Below, in pieces: positions 52,801 through 64,000 of a DNA stretch of 64,000 nt. The notes under the pieces were generated by a model. The model was not told where the DNA came from and ran no database searches. It saw only the letters and a program-made list of their open reading frames with translations. The stretch's first letter is position 1; each line of letters opens with the position of its first letter. A program made the translations under genes and the position numbers. This DNA comes from Bugula neritina (lineage: Eukaryota; Bryozoa; Gymnolaemata; Cheilostomatida; Bugulidae): assembly GCA_964035545.1 (NCBI GenBank), contig OZ037766.1, positions 20,573,767 through 20,637,766 on the forward strand, given 5' to 3'.

Positions 52801-53445
52801 CCTAACCTCACTGAGCAATCTAAGCAGCTACCCCTTCACACATAAGCTATTATAGAAGTAAACACAGCTGAAAAACCAAAGAAAATATTATCTTTCATTT
52901 TATCACTGATAATCCCTTTAACCACATATGTTTCCTTTATTTATTTTCATCTATCTACTATAACATGTTTGGCTACTACTGTACCACTCCAACACCATGT
53001 TCAAGTAATTTGAGCCTTTTAGAAAGTGTGTGAAACAAATTATTTCCTTTTAAAACTCTCAGGAATGCTTATAACAACACTGCTCAGGACAACTCCGTGC
53101 AGCCATGTTTGTAGTATTACTAGTAAGGTATAAGACTATGAAATTAAAGTCTCATAAGTAGCAAGCTATTGGTTTGAAGACATTGCCCCTTTACTCACTA
53201 TAAAGTCATTTCCTGCCTCCCAACTAAGGCACACAGCATAGCTACTGCAACCATAACTAGCTTTTTAAAATAAAGACTATGACTTTTACTATCTTTATAG
53301 ATGAATAATAATTATTTAATTGCTTTCAGAGTGAAATAACTAAACTACTAGTACCTTTCAACAAGAGAGTGGCAGATCTTATACACAGTAAAGATCCAGC
53401 CAACATCGGGGAACATGGGTTGATAGTCATGTTTGAAGGGTTTTG
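25215..53445 (-). CDS. Receptor-type protein tyrosine phosphatase, R2B (PTPRK/M/T/U)-like, 5' end incomplete
   Basis: Single-pass receptor with tandem cytoplasmic phosphatase domains; about 1000 residues are recovered. Exons in coding order: 53355-53445, 51594-51691, 49744-49821, 49200-49326, 46981-47045, 45256-45468, 41437-41549, 39475-39565, 38966-39088, 38528-38625, 37813-37929, 35699-35856, 35214-35349, 34838-34987, 34136-34181, 33737-33813, 33350-33481, 33065-33187, 28005-28198, 27192-27327, 25215-25850. Every junction has GT/AG ends and matching phase; the 45256-45468 acceptor is the least certain. Order of parts: FN3-like ectodomain, membrane span, basic juxtamembrane region, D1, D2, long tail. 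The D1-D2 linker ([20 protein letters not shown]) and the D2 segments RPYLMTFD and [13 protein letters not shown] match the R2B group closely. Both catalytic centres are altered, so it may be a pseudophosphatase or have shifted specificity. The 5' end, signal peptide and any MAM or Ig domain were not found. Confidence 0.93.
27192..34181 (-). CDS. PTPR D1-D2 linker and inactive-looking D2 domain (six exons)
   Basis: Part of the phosphatase gene. Exons 34136-34181 (linker), 33737-33813 ([17 protein letters not shown]), 33350-33481 ([20 protein letters not shown]), 33065-33187 (NFPEFWPKK), 28005-28198 ([10 protein letters not shown], ending LVIS) and 27192-27327 ([10 protein letters not shown]). 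The WPD motif is intact as NWPD. The signature loop, expected as HCxxGxxRxG, is ISKNGVSRAG across the last two exons: Ser replaces the nucleophilic Cys and Ile the preceding His, while Arg is kept. D2 is thus predicted catalytically dead, a state common in receptor phosphatase D2 domains, and probably regulatory. Confidence 0.92.
29330..29368 (-). CDS. Candidate 39-base cassette exon in PTPR D2 intron
   Basis: Acceptor ATGATTCTAG and donor GTATTG enclose 13 stop-free codons ([13 protein letters not shown]). Phase 0 at both ends, so it could be inserted between exons 33065-33187 and 28005-28198 without changing the frame. The D2 fold aligns well without it, so it would be an optional insertion, if it is used at all. 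Confidence 0.3.
29753..29800 (-). CDS. Candidate 48-base cassette exon in PTPR D2 intron
   Basis: Acceptor TTTACATTTCCAG and donor GTGAAG enclose 16 stop-free codons ([16 protein letters not shown]). Also phase 0 at both ends, and compatible with the neighbouring 39-base candidate at 29330-29368. Same reservations as for that one. Confidence 0.33.
34560..34693. repeat. Dispersed repeat, copy 1 (PTPR intron)
   Basis: About 130 bases resembling 37700-37824 in the same orientation, at roughly three-quarters identity by eye. Shared words include ACCCATGAGTA, TCAGTATAA, GACAAATAT and TTAGAAATAGAGA/TTAGAGATAGAGA. Confidence 0.65.
34838..39565 (-). CDS. PTPR membrane-proximal phosphatase domain D1 (seven exons)
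   Basis: Part of the phosphatase gene. In order it reads NVLPYDHSRV (the KNRY loop region), [43 protein letters not shown] (family CxxYWP), [13 protein letters not shown] (WPD loop) and [15 protein letters not shown] (signature loop). It ends [15 protein letters not shown]. The nucleophilic Cys and the Arg of HC(X)5R are present. The general acid position reads Trp-Thr-Glu and the Q-loop Gln usually found in VQT reads Asp in VDH. Activity is possible but probably reduced or of altered specificity. Confidence 0.93.
37502..37720 (+). other. Unassigned open frame inside a PTPR intron, opposite strand
   Basis: A 72-codon frame on the strand opposite the phosphatase gene. Its first 55 residues are polar and rich in Gln, Glu and Lys ([20 protein letters not shown]), with more GC than the intron around it. 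It resembles no family I know. It could be a fragment of a mobile-element gene or chance. Confidence 0.2.
37700..37824. repeat. Dispersed repeat, copy 2, overlapping a PTPR splice donor
   Basis: Partner of 34560-34693. The similarity runs across the donor site at 37812 and into the last bases of the D1 exon 37813-37929, so part of the exon end and its donor lie within repeated sequence. Confidence 0.65.
38764..38898. mobile_element. Inverted-repeat element family D, copy 2 (MITE-like)
   Basis: 135 bases in a D1 intron, beginning CACTGTGTTTCTATGGC and ending TTGGAAACGTAGTG. It shares interior CTTGTAGTTGTGGTTTCATT with copy 1 at 2016-2129. The flanks ATT on both sides could be a 3-base target duplication. 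Confidence 0.72.
41437..49326 (-). CDS. PTPR transmembrane and juxtamembrane exons (four exons)
   Basis: Part of the phosphatase gene. Exon 49200-49326 encodes a short N-X-T-bearing stalk and one hydrophobic span ([20 protein letters not shown]) followed by IQWLR. Exon 46981-47045 is a strongly basic stop-transfer segment ([11 protein letters not shown]). Exon 45256-45468 (about 71 residues, [26 protein letters not shown]) is a Ser-rich cytoplasmic spacer. Exon 41437-41549 ([18 protein letters not shown], ending EFK) is the helix preceding D1. The acceptor of 45256-45468 is set by phase; a TCA start at 45472 would break the frame with the upstream exon. Confidence 0.88.
41550..45255 (-). other. 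PTPR intron upstream of the D1 helix exon
   Basis: 3.7 kb, AT-rich, with a C run at about 43990-44000 and no exon or repeat that I can support. Flanking exons join directly in phase, so no missing exon is required. Confidence 0.6.
48450..48640 (+). mobile_element. tRNA-derived SINE-like element
   Basis: TGGTCTAAAGG at 48457-48467 fits the Pol III A box and GGTTCGAACCC at 48501-48511 fits the B box, spaced as in a tRNA gene. The presumed acceptor stem halves do not pair and the T stem has a mismatch, so this is not a working tRNA gene. The sequence continues into an unrelated body. The right end is uncertain. Confidence 0.6.
49386..49468 (-). CDS. Candidate alternative terminal exon giving a soluble PTPR ectodomain
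   Basis: After an acceptor TACTCTTAAAAG, a stop-free stretch [20 protein letters not shown] followed by NLRLRS ends in TGA. Its start phase matches the end of exon 49744-49821, so splicing here would stop translation before the membrane-span exon, which begins 60 bases further on. No AATAAA is visible nearby. It may be a chance open frame. Confidence 0.3.
49744..53445 (-). CDS. PTPR membrane-proximal ectodomain exons (three exons)
   Basis: Exons 53355-53445 ([20 protein letters not shown]), 51594-51691 ([20 protein letters not shown]) and 49744-49821 ([18 protein letters not shown]) join in phase (2, 1, 1) to the membrane-span exon. The [12 protein letters not shown] strand resembles the closing strands of fibronectin type III repeats (YTFxVxAxT), with several N-X-S/T sites, as expected for an extracellular region. 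The FN3 assignment is tentative because hydrophobic core residues of earlier strands are not clear. Confidence 0.75.
50375..50585. mobile_element. Inverted-repeat element family A with G-rich core, copy 2 (inverted)
   Basis: The right end reads CATTTTTACCAGACACC-like, the complement of the left end of copy 1 at 7600. The core is C-rich on this strand (CCCAAACCCCAAACCCC), i.e. the same G-rich core in the opposite orientation. The left end starts at GGCACAGGTAATAATGG and lacks the outermost GGTGTC bases, so this copy is truncated on that side. Confidence 0.8.
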
Positions 53446-53783
53446 CTCAGAGAAAGGAAGAAAATATCGTGGCAGAATGTGCGATTGTTATGACAACATA
53501 CATTAGCATTCTTATATGCTCACTTAGATACTCAACTAGTTTGGTGAATTCATGCTTCATTGCCATAACATACCCCAGTCTGTAGCACTGTAGTACTGTA
53601 GTACTGTAGCACATGTCATGATATTGACTTGTCAGCAATAACTCAACATATGTTCTGATTAATCCTGGAATATGCACAACAGACAGAAATATAAGCTTTT
53701 TGGAATAGCATAATCAAGACTTAATTTATGCATTCAATTATGTTTTGTGGCTGAAGCTGCTCCAACTAATTAAACTGACCATT

Positions 53784-53946
53784 TGACTCTTCCAACCCCC
53801 TTATTGCTGACTCTATTTATAACCCCTTCTACTGCCGACTCTACTTAACCCCCTTCACTGCTGACTCTACTTAACCCCTTCACTGCTGACTCTGTTTAAC
53901 CCTCTTTTCTGCTGACTCTACTTAACCCCCTTCACTGCTGACTCTT
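53784..53946. repeat. 26-base minisatellite
   Basis: Six to seven tandem variants of GCTGACTCTACTTAACCCCC followed by TTCACT, in an upstream intron of the phosphatase gene. Units differ by single substitutions and C-run length. Confidence 0.92.
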
Positions 53947-54064
53947 GGCTCCTGATTGCATTATACTCAGCAGGAAACTTGTTTTGAAAACTAATCGTCA
54001 AAACTACTCAGACAGGTCTTTAAAAACATTGCAAAACATGTCTTGTATTATTTTAGCTTTCAAC

Positions 54065-54127
54065 TTGCAGGTGTTACACTCAAGTTTGTTACAACAATAT
54101 CACCACTGTTTGATACATCAAGTACAG
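54065..54127 (-). CDS. Candidate further PTPR ectodomain exon (a)
   Basis: Stop-free VLDVSNSGDIVVTNLSVTPA with an FN3-like strand pattern. It begins with two bases and ends with one, matching the start of exon 53355-53445. The acceptor has a weak pyrimidine tract and the donor GTTGAA is weak, so this is only a proposal. Confidence 0.35.
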
Positions 54128-55222
54128 CTAGAGTTCTTTAGTTTAGGTTTTGAATCATAGTCTTCTAGGGGTTTAAAACATGACTGTCCAGCTCCATAGA
54201 TATAAACAACTCATGCAACAAAGCTACTACAGCTAAGGTTTCCAAGGTTTCCAGTTACGTTTCCAGACAATTATAACTATTACTAACTGCAGTAGCAGCC
54301 AACCTTTTTATAAGATAGAATGTGGTGCAGATATAGTAGGGGTAAAGTAGTAATGGATATAATAATGAAGCTATGAAATTTTAATAAAATGTGGAGTAAT
54401 AATATGTACCTCAATATTCACCACAGACAATTATAATGTACATGATAAAGCCATGCTAGAGCAAATCTAAATCTCTGAACCTAATTTGCTGCTTTATACA
54501 ATACTGATACATGCATAAATAATGTATCTTATGCATGCAAATAATATGTAATAGTATTGTATAAGCCAGGATGACATATTTCTACCAACATTTAATGTAA
54601 TATTCAAAATACAGCCACACACTTGGCCTTATATAAAAAAGTGGTGGTTTAAACTTTAAAGCATGGTGCTTGATTCCAGGACAGCACCACCTCTTAGAGG
54701 TCTTCCTACTACTTTAAATCACCTCGAGTACCACACAGGAGTAATTGCAATCAATATAATATATATGGCCAAACACCAAAAGCAAATCCTCAGGTAAAGC
54801 ATGGTGAGTTTTAGTGTTAGTGGTATTGAAACTGAAAATCTTTGTTATTCTTACTCGAACTTCAATATGAATATATAATATTCCAAAGTATAATATTAAT
54901 ATACTAGATTGAATAATTTGCTAGCTTTGTATATTTCATGTTAAAACTGCACATGTTTTACTTTAATTCTATATATCTAAAACATAATGTTCCTAATCAT
55001 TTACTTTTAGTATTGCATCCATTACTAATAATATGATTAGCATTGTAATCAAAGTCCTTATGACTATGATTAGAAATGTGGTTACCAATTCAATAGATAT
55101 GGCAAATATCTTCTTTATTGAAGTATTAGCCTTGGTATGCTGGTATTAACATAAATAAATGATATAATTTAGCTTAAGTCCATTGAAAATTCAAGCACCA
55201 AATTGAGCTGTGTAGTACTTAC

Positions 55223-55248
55223 CCTGGCCTGTCAAGAATGATGAACCA
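55223..55248 (-). CDS. Candidate PTPR ectodomain microexon (b)
   Basis: A 26-base segment with very strong splice sites: TTATTATTATAG before and GTAAGTAC after. It reads GSSFLTGQ in the phase that would end correctly for candidate (a), or WFIILDRP in phase 0. Frame unresolved. Confidence 0.35.
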
Positions 55249-56428
55249 CTATAATAATAACATTATAATATAGCCAGACTGTCACCCAAGCACGACCATC
55301 TAATTATTTTTACAGAAGTTCAAAGAACAGATAAAATTGATGAGTGACTATCACGCTAGTATTTTGAGAGCTATTGAAAACATTAGCCTAACTACAATAT
55401 TAGAAAACTTAAGATTTAGCAATCTAATACTTTTTCCACCACGAACTAAAAGGAGACTAACAACATTAGCTAAGAATGTTATATTGGTCAAAGTTTGTGA
55501 CCTTAATTAACCTTTGAACCTGTGAAGCCCTTGTTGACATAAAAAAGTTGCTTGCAATAAAACTAAAGTTAACTCATCTTACAGTAATAAATTCGTACTG
55601 CTGTGTTTATAATGATGCATTAAAGATTTCCATGCACATTAAAACCCAATAAAGAAAAGCTGAATAAATTTTGATAATCAAATAAAGACAAGAAATAAAC
55701 AATTAAAAAGCTAATGAAATGAAAAAAAATTTAAAACTCAATTTTTATACTCTCTTTTAGGCTAAAGCCTCTAAACATAAATAAAACTAGGAAAGGAAGC
55801 CAGAGTGATGAAAGGCTTCATCTCAAAAAAGTAGTTAAAAAGAAATCGAAATGCCTTCCAATTTTTTGCAAATAGTAAAAATAGAAGTGCATCAGTGAGC
55901 TGTTTAAACAAATCACCATTGAGTTACCTGTAACTGCTCCTTCAATAAATATTATATATATTGTAAATCATTACGTACATTATACACCTTAAAATATAAT
56001 TATTCCTGTATCTAGGGGGGATGTAATAAGTATAGCTTTGCAAATGCACTTTAATACTTTGTCTTTTATACAGCTGCACCCATTGAGCTATAAGGAGGTT
56101 TTCGTTCATTGCCTGTACTTAAGGAGTTACCTAAAATGTTGACAATTAATTTAGCTACCTTTCTGTACAATTCAACCAAACTTCTTTTTGGTTTTGTAGA
56201 ACAATAATGCAGAGGAAAATATTATCCTAGCAGTATTTAAATTAAAACTGAAAACTAGTTTTATAATAATCATTCCGTCTATGATTATTTAGTCTAAACT
56301 CTATGATATGTAATATTGCTCAAGTTAACCTATAAGTAGCGACACCTCTGCTAAGTTATTATAACTACACAATAATCATAAGCATTTCATTTAAAAAGTG
56401 TATTTAAAAGCCAAAATAATGAATATAC

Positions 56429-56511
56429 TTGCAGCAAAACTTCACCGCAGGCCTCACTTGGGAAAAGAGCAACATAGTTTATTGGTCTTAGCCAGCAGCT
56501 ATCAAATTTGA
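56429..56511 (-). CDS. Candidate PTPR ectodomain exon (c)
   Basis: Acceptor TTTTTGGTGTAG and donor GTATAT enclose a stop-free KFDSCWLRPINYVALFPSEA followed by CGEVLLQ, with two Cys. It starts with two bases and ends in phase 0, which does not match candidates (a) or (b) directly, so an intervening exon or another model would be needed. Confidence 0.35.
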
Positions 56512-59050
56512 CTACACCAAAAATTGCCATGGTGACACAATGCTGTCATGTTTCATGGAATATTACCCTCTCCTGAATGCCAGCTGCTTATCGGCAATTA
56601 GAGGGTGGGTAAGAGATATATTATGTGCTACAATGTTTCTACTTCTTCATGCCAGAAAAAGATTTTTTTTCTCACTTTTTATATCAAATGTATACAGTGT
56701 TTTCAAGACTAGCAAGCAACAATGACCTTTTAATTATTTTTTTCCTGAAGCAAATTAGTTTTTTACACTAATATATGCTGGATGCAGCATATCTATTGCA
56801 GGTGCAGTGAAACCCAACTGTTAAAAAAACCAAAATCTAAAAATAAACTTACATGTATTTTATTGTTTAAAATGTTTTCTTTATCAATCGTATCAAATAT
56901 AACATAAGGATTATTATTACATATTTTCAAAGCTTTATAAATTTTCCACAGAAAGTTTGACAATTATGGAATAGCAGTATGACTCACAGCACTTATTTTT
57001 GTAGTTCCTCTGTGAGTGATTTGCTCATCATTACTGTAGACAAGTGTATTAACTTGTTTGAATAGCTTGTCCATCGTATGAAGAATATATACATGTCAAT
57101 TTACACAGCTTGTGTGATAAAACAAACACCGGAGTGCTTCAGTTTAACATCTCACAATGTGTCATCAACAGATAATCATTTCATAATTGTTTGATCATGT
57201 CAACAGATCAAACAGATTGACTTGAGTTTAATCCATGCAACAAACACTGCACAAGATGAGCATCTAACAGCAGTAGCTATAGCTTACATTTTAAGGGTGG
57301 CTATCATTTATTAATCTTCATAACACATAACTTATACAATAGTCCCTTACAACATAGTATGTACATGACTTGAAATTTCTTGTGCATATGCTAATAGTTG
57401 TAAATTAGGCAATGTTTTTCCTTATTAGCAATATATTTATTTTCCAAATTGCGTCCATGCTGCTATGTATTACTAAACAACAAAAACTTGGATCAGGTGG
57501 TATTTCATAGCTCTTATATTGAGTACATAAATAATAAAATATTATACTCACAATATTATGACAGGCACTACAAGGTCATAATTTATACTGGTGTACTTTT
57601 TACCGTGGCAATTCAAGGTTAAGTCAAGGTGCATTATTAAAAAATAAGCAGCAGTATTTGGCAACCAATAACTTTGTTATCATTTTTACAGTATTTATCC
57701 TTTTGATGAAAATGTTTCTCATAGACCATCGTAATTATAAAATGATGGTACTTTTGCAATGTTATGAAAAGTGAGCAGTAAGAATTTCTGCCATAGATGT
57801 TGGCAATATAAAAATATGCAGTTTTACAGAGCTGCACTGCAGTTGACTAATCTTTAATATGCTATATAAATGCATATTTCCTTCCAAAAATAATTTTCAA
57901 GCTTTTGAATAAATACAATTCAATACAAATAAAAATTTTCTTTCCAGTGCGAAGAATATTTATCTATTAGATGGATAAAGACCTTGGTGGTTATGAAAGT
58001 CACATTATCGTGATCAATTTAATGGGTTATTAGTACGCGGCTTGATATACAACAGATTGTTCATTAGGCTTAGTATTATAAGAATTCTTTGATCAATGTT
58101 TTCTGTATTGATTTTATTATCATGAATAACAAAATAAATAGTGTATATAATTTTATTATAGATGTGAAACAATATCATAGTAACCCAACAAAATTCAACT
58201 TCTGCCATTTAACAAATGTACCACTCAGTAGGAAAGGTGAAAAAACTCATTGATACAGCATCTAAGTAATTAGTGACTAATTGATGAAATAGAGATTCCA
58301 TGTTCAACTTGGCTACCATATTATACGTGGTAGCAGGGTGTTCTAGCATTAAACTATCTGCTTAACAGACAATACTAAGGTTTGCTTCAACCTTACATCA
58401 ACGTACCCATGATACCATTATACAACTTGTTCGGGTCCAGGTTGAGTTGAACTTCGAGACATGGAAGATAACGCCTATACGAAAAACATATTTATTGAGT
58501 TTACTTACAAAATGTTACTGTTTGTTTTTGCATGCCTAAAATGCAGAAATGCAAAGTCGTTTTATAAGTTATTTAGTGTGCAGGTAGTTCAAAAAGATTT
58601 CAAAACATACATACTGATAACTTACTACACCCCTATTATAAAAGTTTCACTGTAAAACTGCTTGTCTCATCAGACATTTTAAAATTTCACTTTTGCAAAA
58701 CAAATCACGTTGCAATTTTTCTACTTCTATGTCAAACATATCAAAAGTAAAAATAAAGTTTGATAAATGTTTATACTAGACTCACTATCTGTTGTCTAAG
58801 ACATGCTAAACAAAATGTAGTTTAGATTGTTGACTATAATCTATCTCATCAAGTCACATGGTAAATATTACATAATATTTTATATATAGCCAATCAAAGC
58901 ATGTTTTTCAAAACTTGCTTATGTTTAGTAGCCTATGTAGCACTGCGGTGGTAAAGTTGGTAGAGAAAACATTTGCATATCTGGGTTGTCTGTTTGGCTT
59001 GCTGATAAAGAGAAATTGCCGCTGGCATATATTGTAACAGCATAATATTG
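56512..59050. other. Region between candidate PTPR exons and TVP23
   Basis: AT-rich. I could not find a signal-peptide exon or promoter for the phosphatase gene here. The minus-strand frames at 57637-57837 and 58014-58208 look like chance. Either the phosphatase starts in this interval through exons I cannot see, or it continues beyond TVP23. Confidence 0.5.
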
Positions 59051-63468
<4,418 letters not shown>

Positions 63469-63660
63469 GGTGTTTCCTGTTTGATTTGCGTTAGTCTGAG
63501 AACAGTACACAGCATATAAGTACTCGTAAAATATCTATTCGACAAATATATCGCGCGTCGGTAGCGTCAACTCACCACCAACATCAGCACAACTTAAATC
63601 GTTTCTATACAGATTGAAATTGAAACTTTTGCGCGATATTCGTAATGACTAATGAGAATA
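63469..63660 (-). promoter_or_regulatory. Candidate TVP23 promoter and non-coding first exon
   Basis: Locally CpG-rich (ATATCGCGCGTCGG near 63550, GCGCGATATTCG near 63632). On the minus strand a donor-like GTGAGTTG follows position 63576 and an acceptor-like GTTCTCAG precedes 63495. A non-coding first exon ending at 63576, spliced to a 5' UTR segment starting at 63495, is therefore plausible. Confidence 0.4.
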
Positions 63661-63819
63661 ATTTTGTTTTTAAAAGTTTTATTTTATTTAATAGCTTATC
63701 GACTTTAAGTCAACATTAAACATCAACACACAAAGCGTTGTGGTTTAAAGAATTTATAAGTTGTAATGGTAGTCTTGCAAATAATTTTTATAGCCATATG
63801 ATTTTGATTGATTGATTAT

Positions 63820-63915
63820 CAACATGTTGATGATGATAATAATTAATATTATAATTATTATTAATCATGATAATGATGATCATAATGATAATGATTATGA
63901 TATTCATAATGAATG
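63820..63915. repeat. Degenerate (ATGATA)n simple repeat
   Basis: AATGATAATGATGATCATAA-like words over about 95 bases, upstream of TVP23. The remaining bases to 64000 show no feature. Confidence 0.85.
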
Positions 63916-64000
63916 TGATATTCGTTGTTACCTTAGTTTATTACCTCAATTAAGGTAGGACTTCTACAGCAACTGGAATGTTTATAGGGAAACCTCTAGT

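Noticed and set aside
53355-53511. Plus-strand frame behind a good-looking acceptor (TGCTTTCAG) that reads [12 protein letters not shown] and onward
   Set aside because: Same bases on the minus strand form exon 53355-53445, with better splice sites on both sides and phase agreement with three following exons; the plus frame has no relatives and no neighbouring exons.
54661-54760. Possible minus-strand exon near ACTCCTGTGTGGTACTCGAG
   Set aside because: No acceptor with a pyrimidine tract upstream and no frame fitting the following exon.
58400-58470. Possible first exon of the phosphatase (minus-strand ATG reading MSRSSTQPGP)
   Set aside because: No signal peptide, stops after about 14 codons and no donor in phase with a known exon.
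58936-59005. Second tRNA-like element (GCGGTGGTAAAGTTGGTAGAG)
   Set aside because: No B box and no paired arms.

Overview
This is AT-rich, intron-rich animal nuclear DNA. Introns are long, splice sites follow GT/AG, microsatellites are long and there are several short inverted-repeat transposon families. The gene set (a D2-like dopamine receptor, a USF-type bHLH-zipper factor, a two-domain receptor tyrosine phosphatase and a TVP23 Golgi protein) says bilaterian animal. Divergence from vertebrate sequences suggests an invertebrate, possibly a spiralian, but nothing here fixes the phylum. All genes are split, so almost none of the simple open frames is a whole gene. The models below were rebuilt by hand from splice sites, reading phase and protein family knowledge.

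Layout. 1-4667: gene-poor flank with an (AG)n tract, two inverted-repeat elements and a perfect 416-base (GT)n run. 4668-15309 (+): four-exon dopamine D2-like receptor, 510 residues. 15310-18867: intergenic, with a second copy of the element seen at 564-870. 18868-24623 (+): six-exon USF homologue, 270 residues, with a cryptically simple first intron, an inverted-repeat element in intron 4 and a 30-base minisatellite in intron 5. 25215-53445 (-), converging on USF with a gap of about 590 bases: at least 21 exons of a receptor protein tyrosine phosphatase of the R2B (PTPRK/M/T/U) type. They cover membrane-proximal ectodomain, one membrane span, domains D1 and D2 and an unusual C-terminal tail of about 195 residues. 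Its 5' end is not resolved; three more ectodomain exons are proposed at 54-56.5 kb. 59051-63468 (-): six-exon TVP23 homologue, 197 residues, with its promoter near 63.5 kb.

The genes share no obvious pathway: they are a neuromodulator receptor, a transcription factor, a membrane signalling receptor and a Golgi trafficking protein. The most interesting gene is the phosphatase. Its D2 has Ser in place of the catalytic Cys. Its D1 keeps the HC(X)5R loop but has Trp-Thr-Glu where the family has Trp-Pro-Asp and Asp at the Q-loop Gln position. The most interesting non-coding material is a set of four short inverted-repeat element families, one carrying a G-rich, telomere-like core present in both orientations at 7.6 kb and 50.4 kb.
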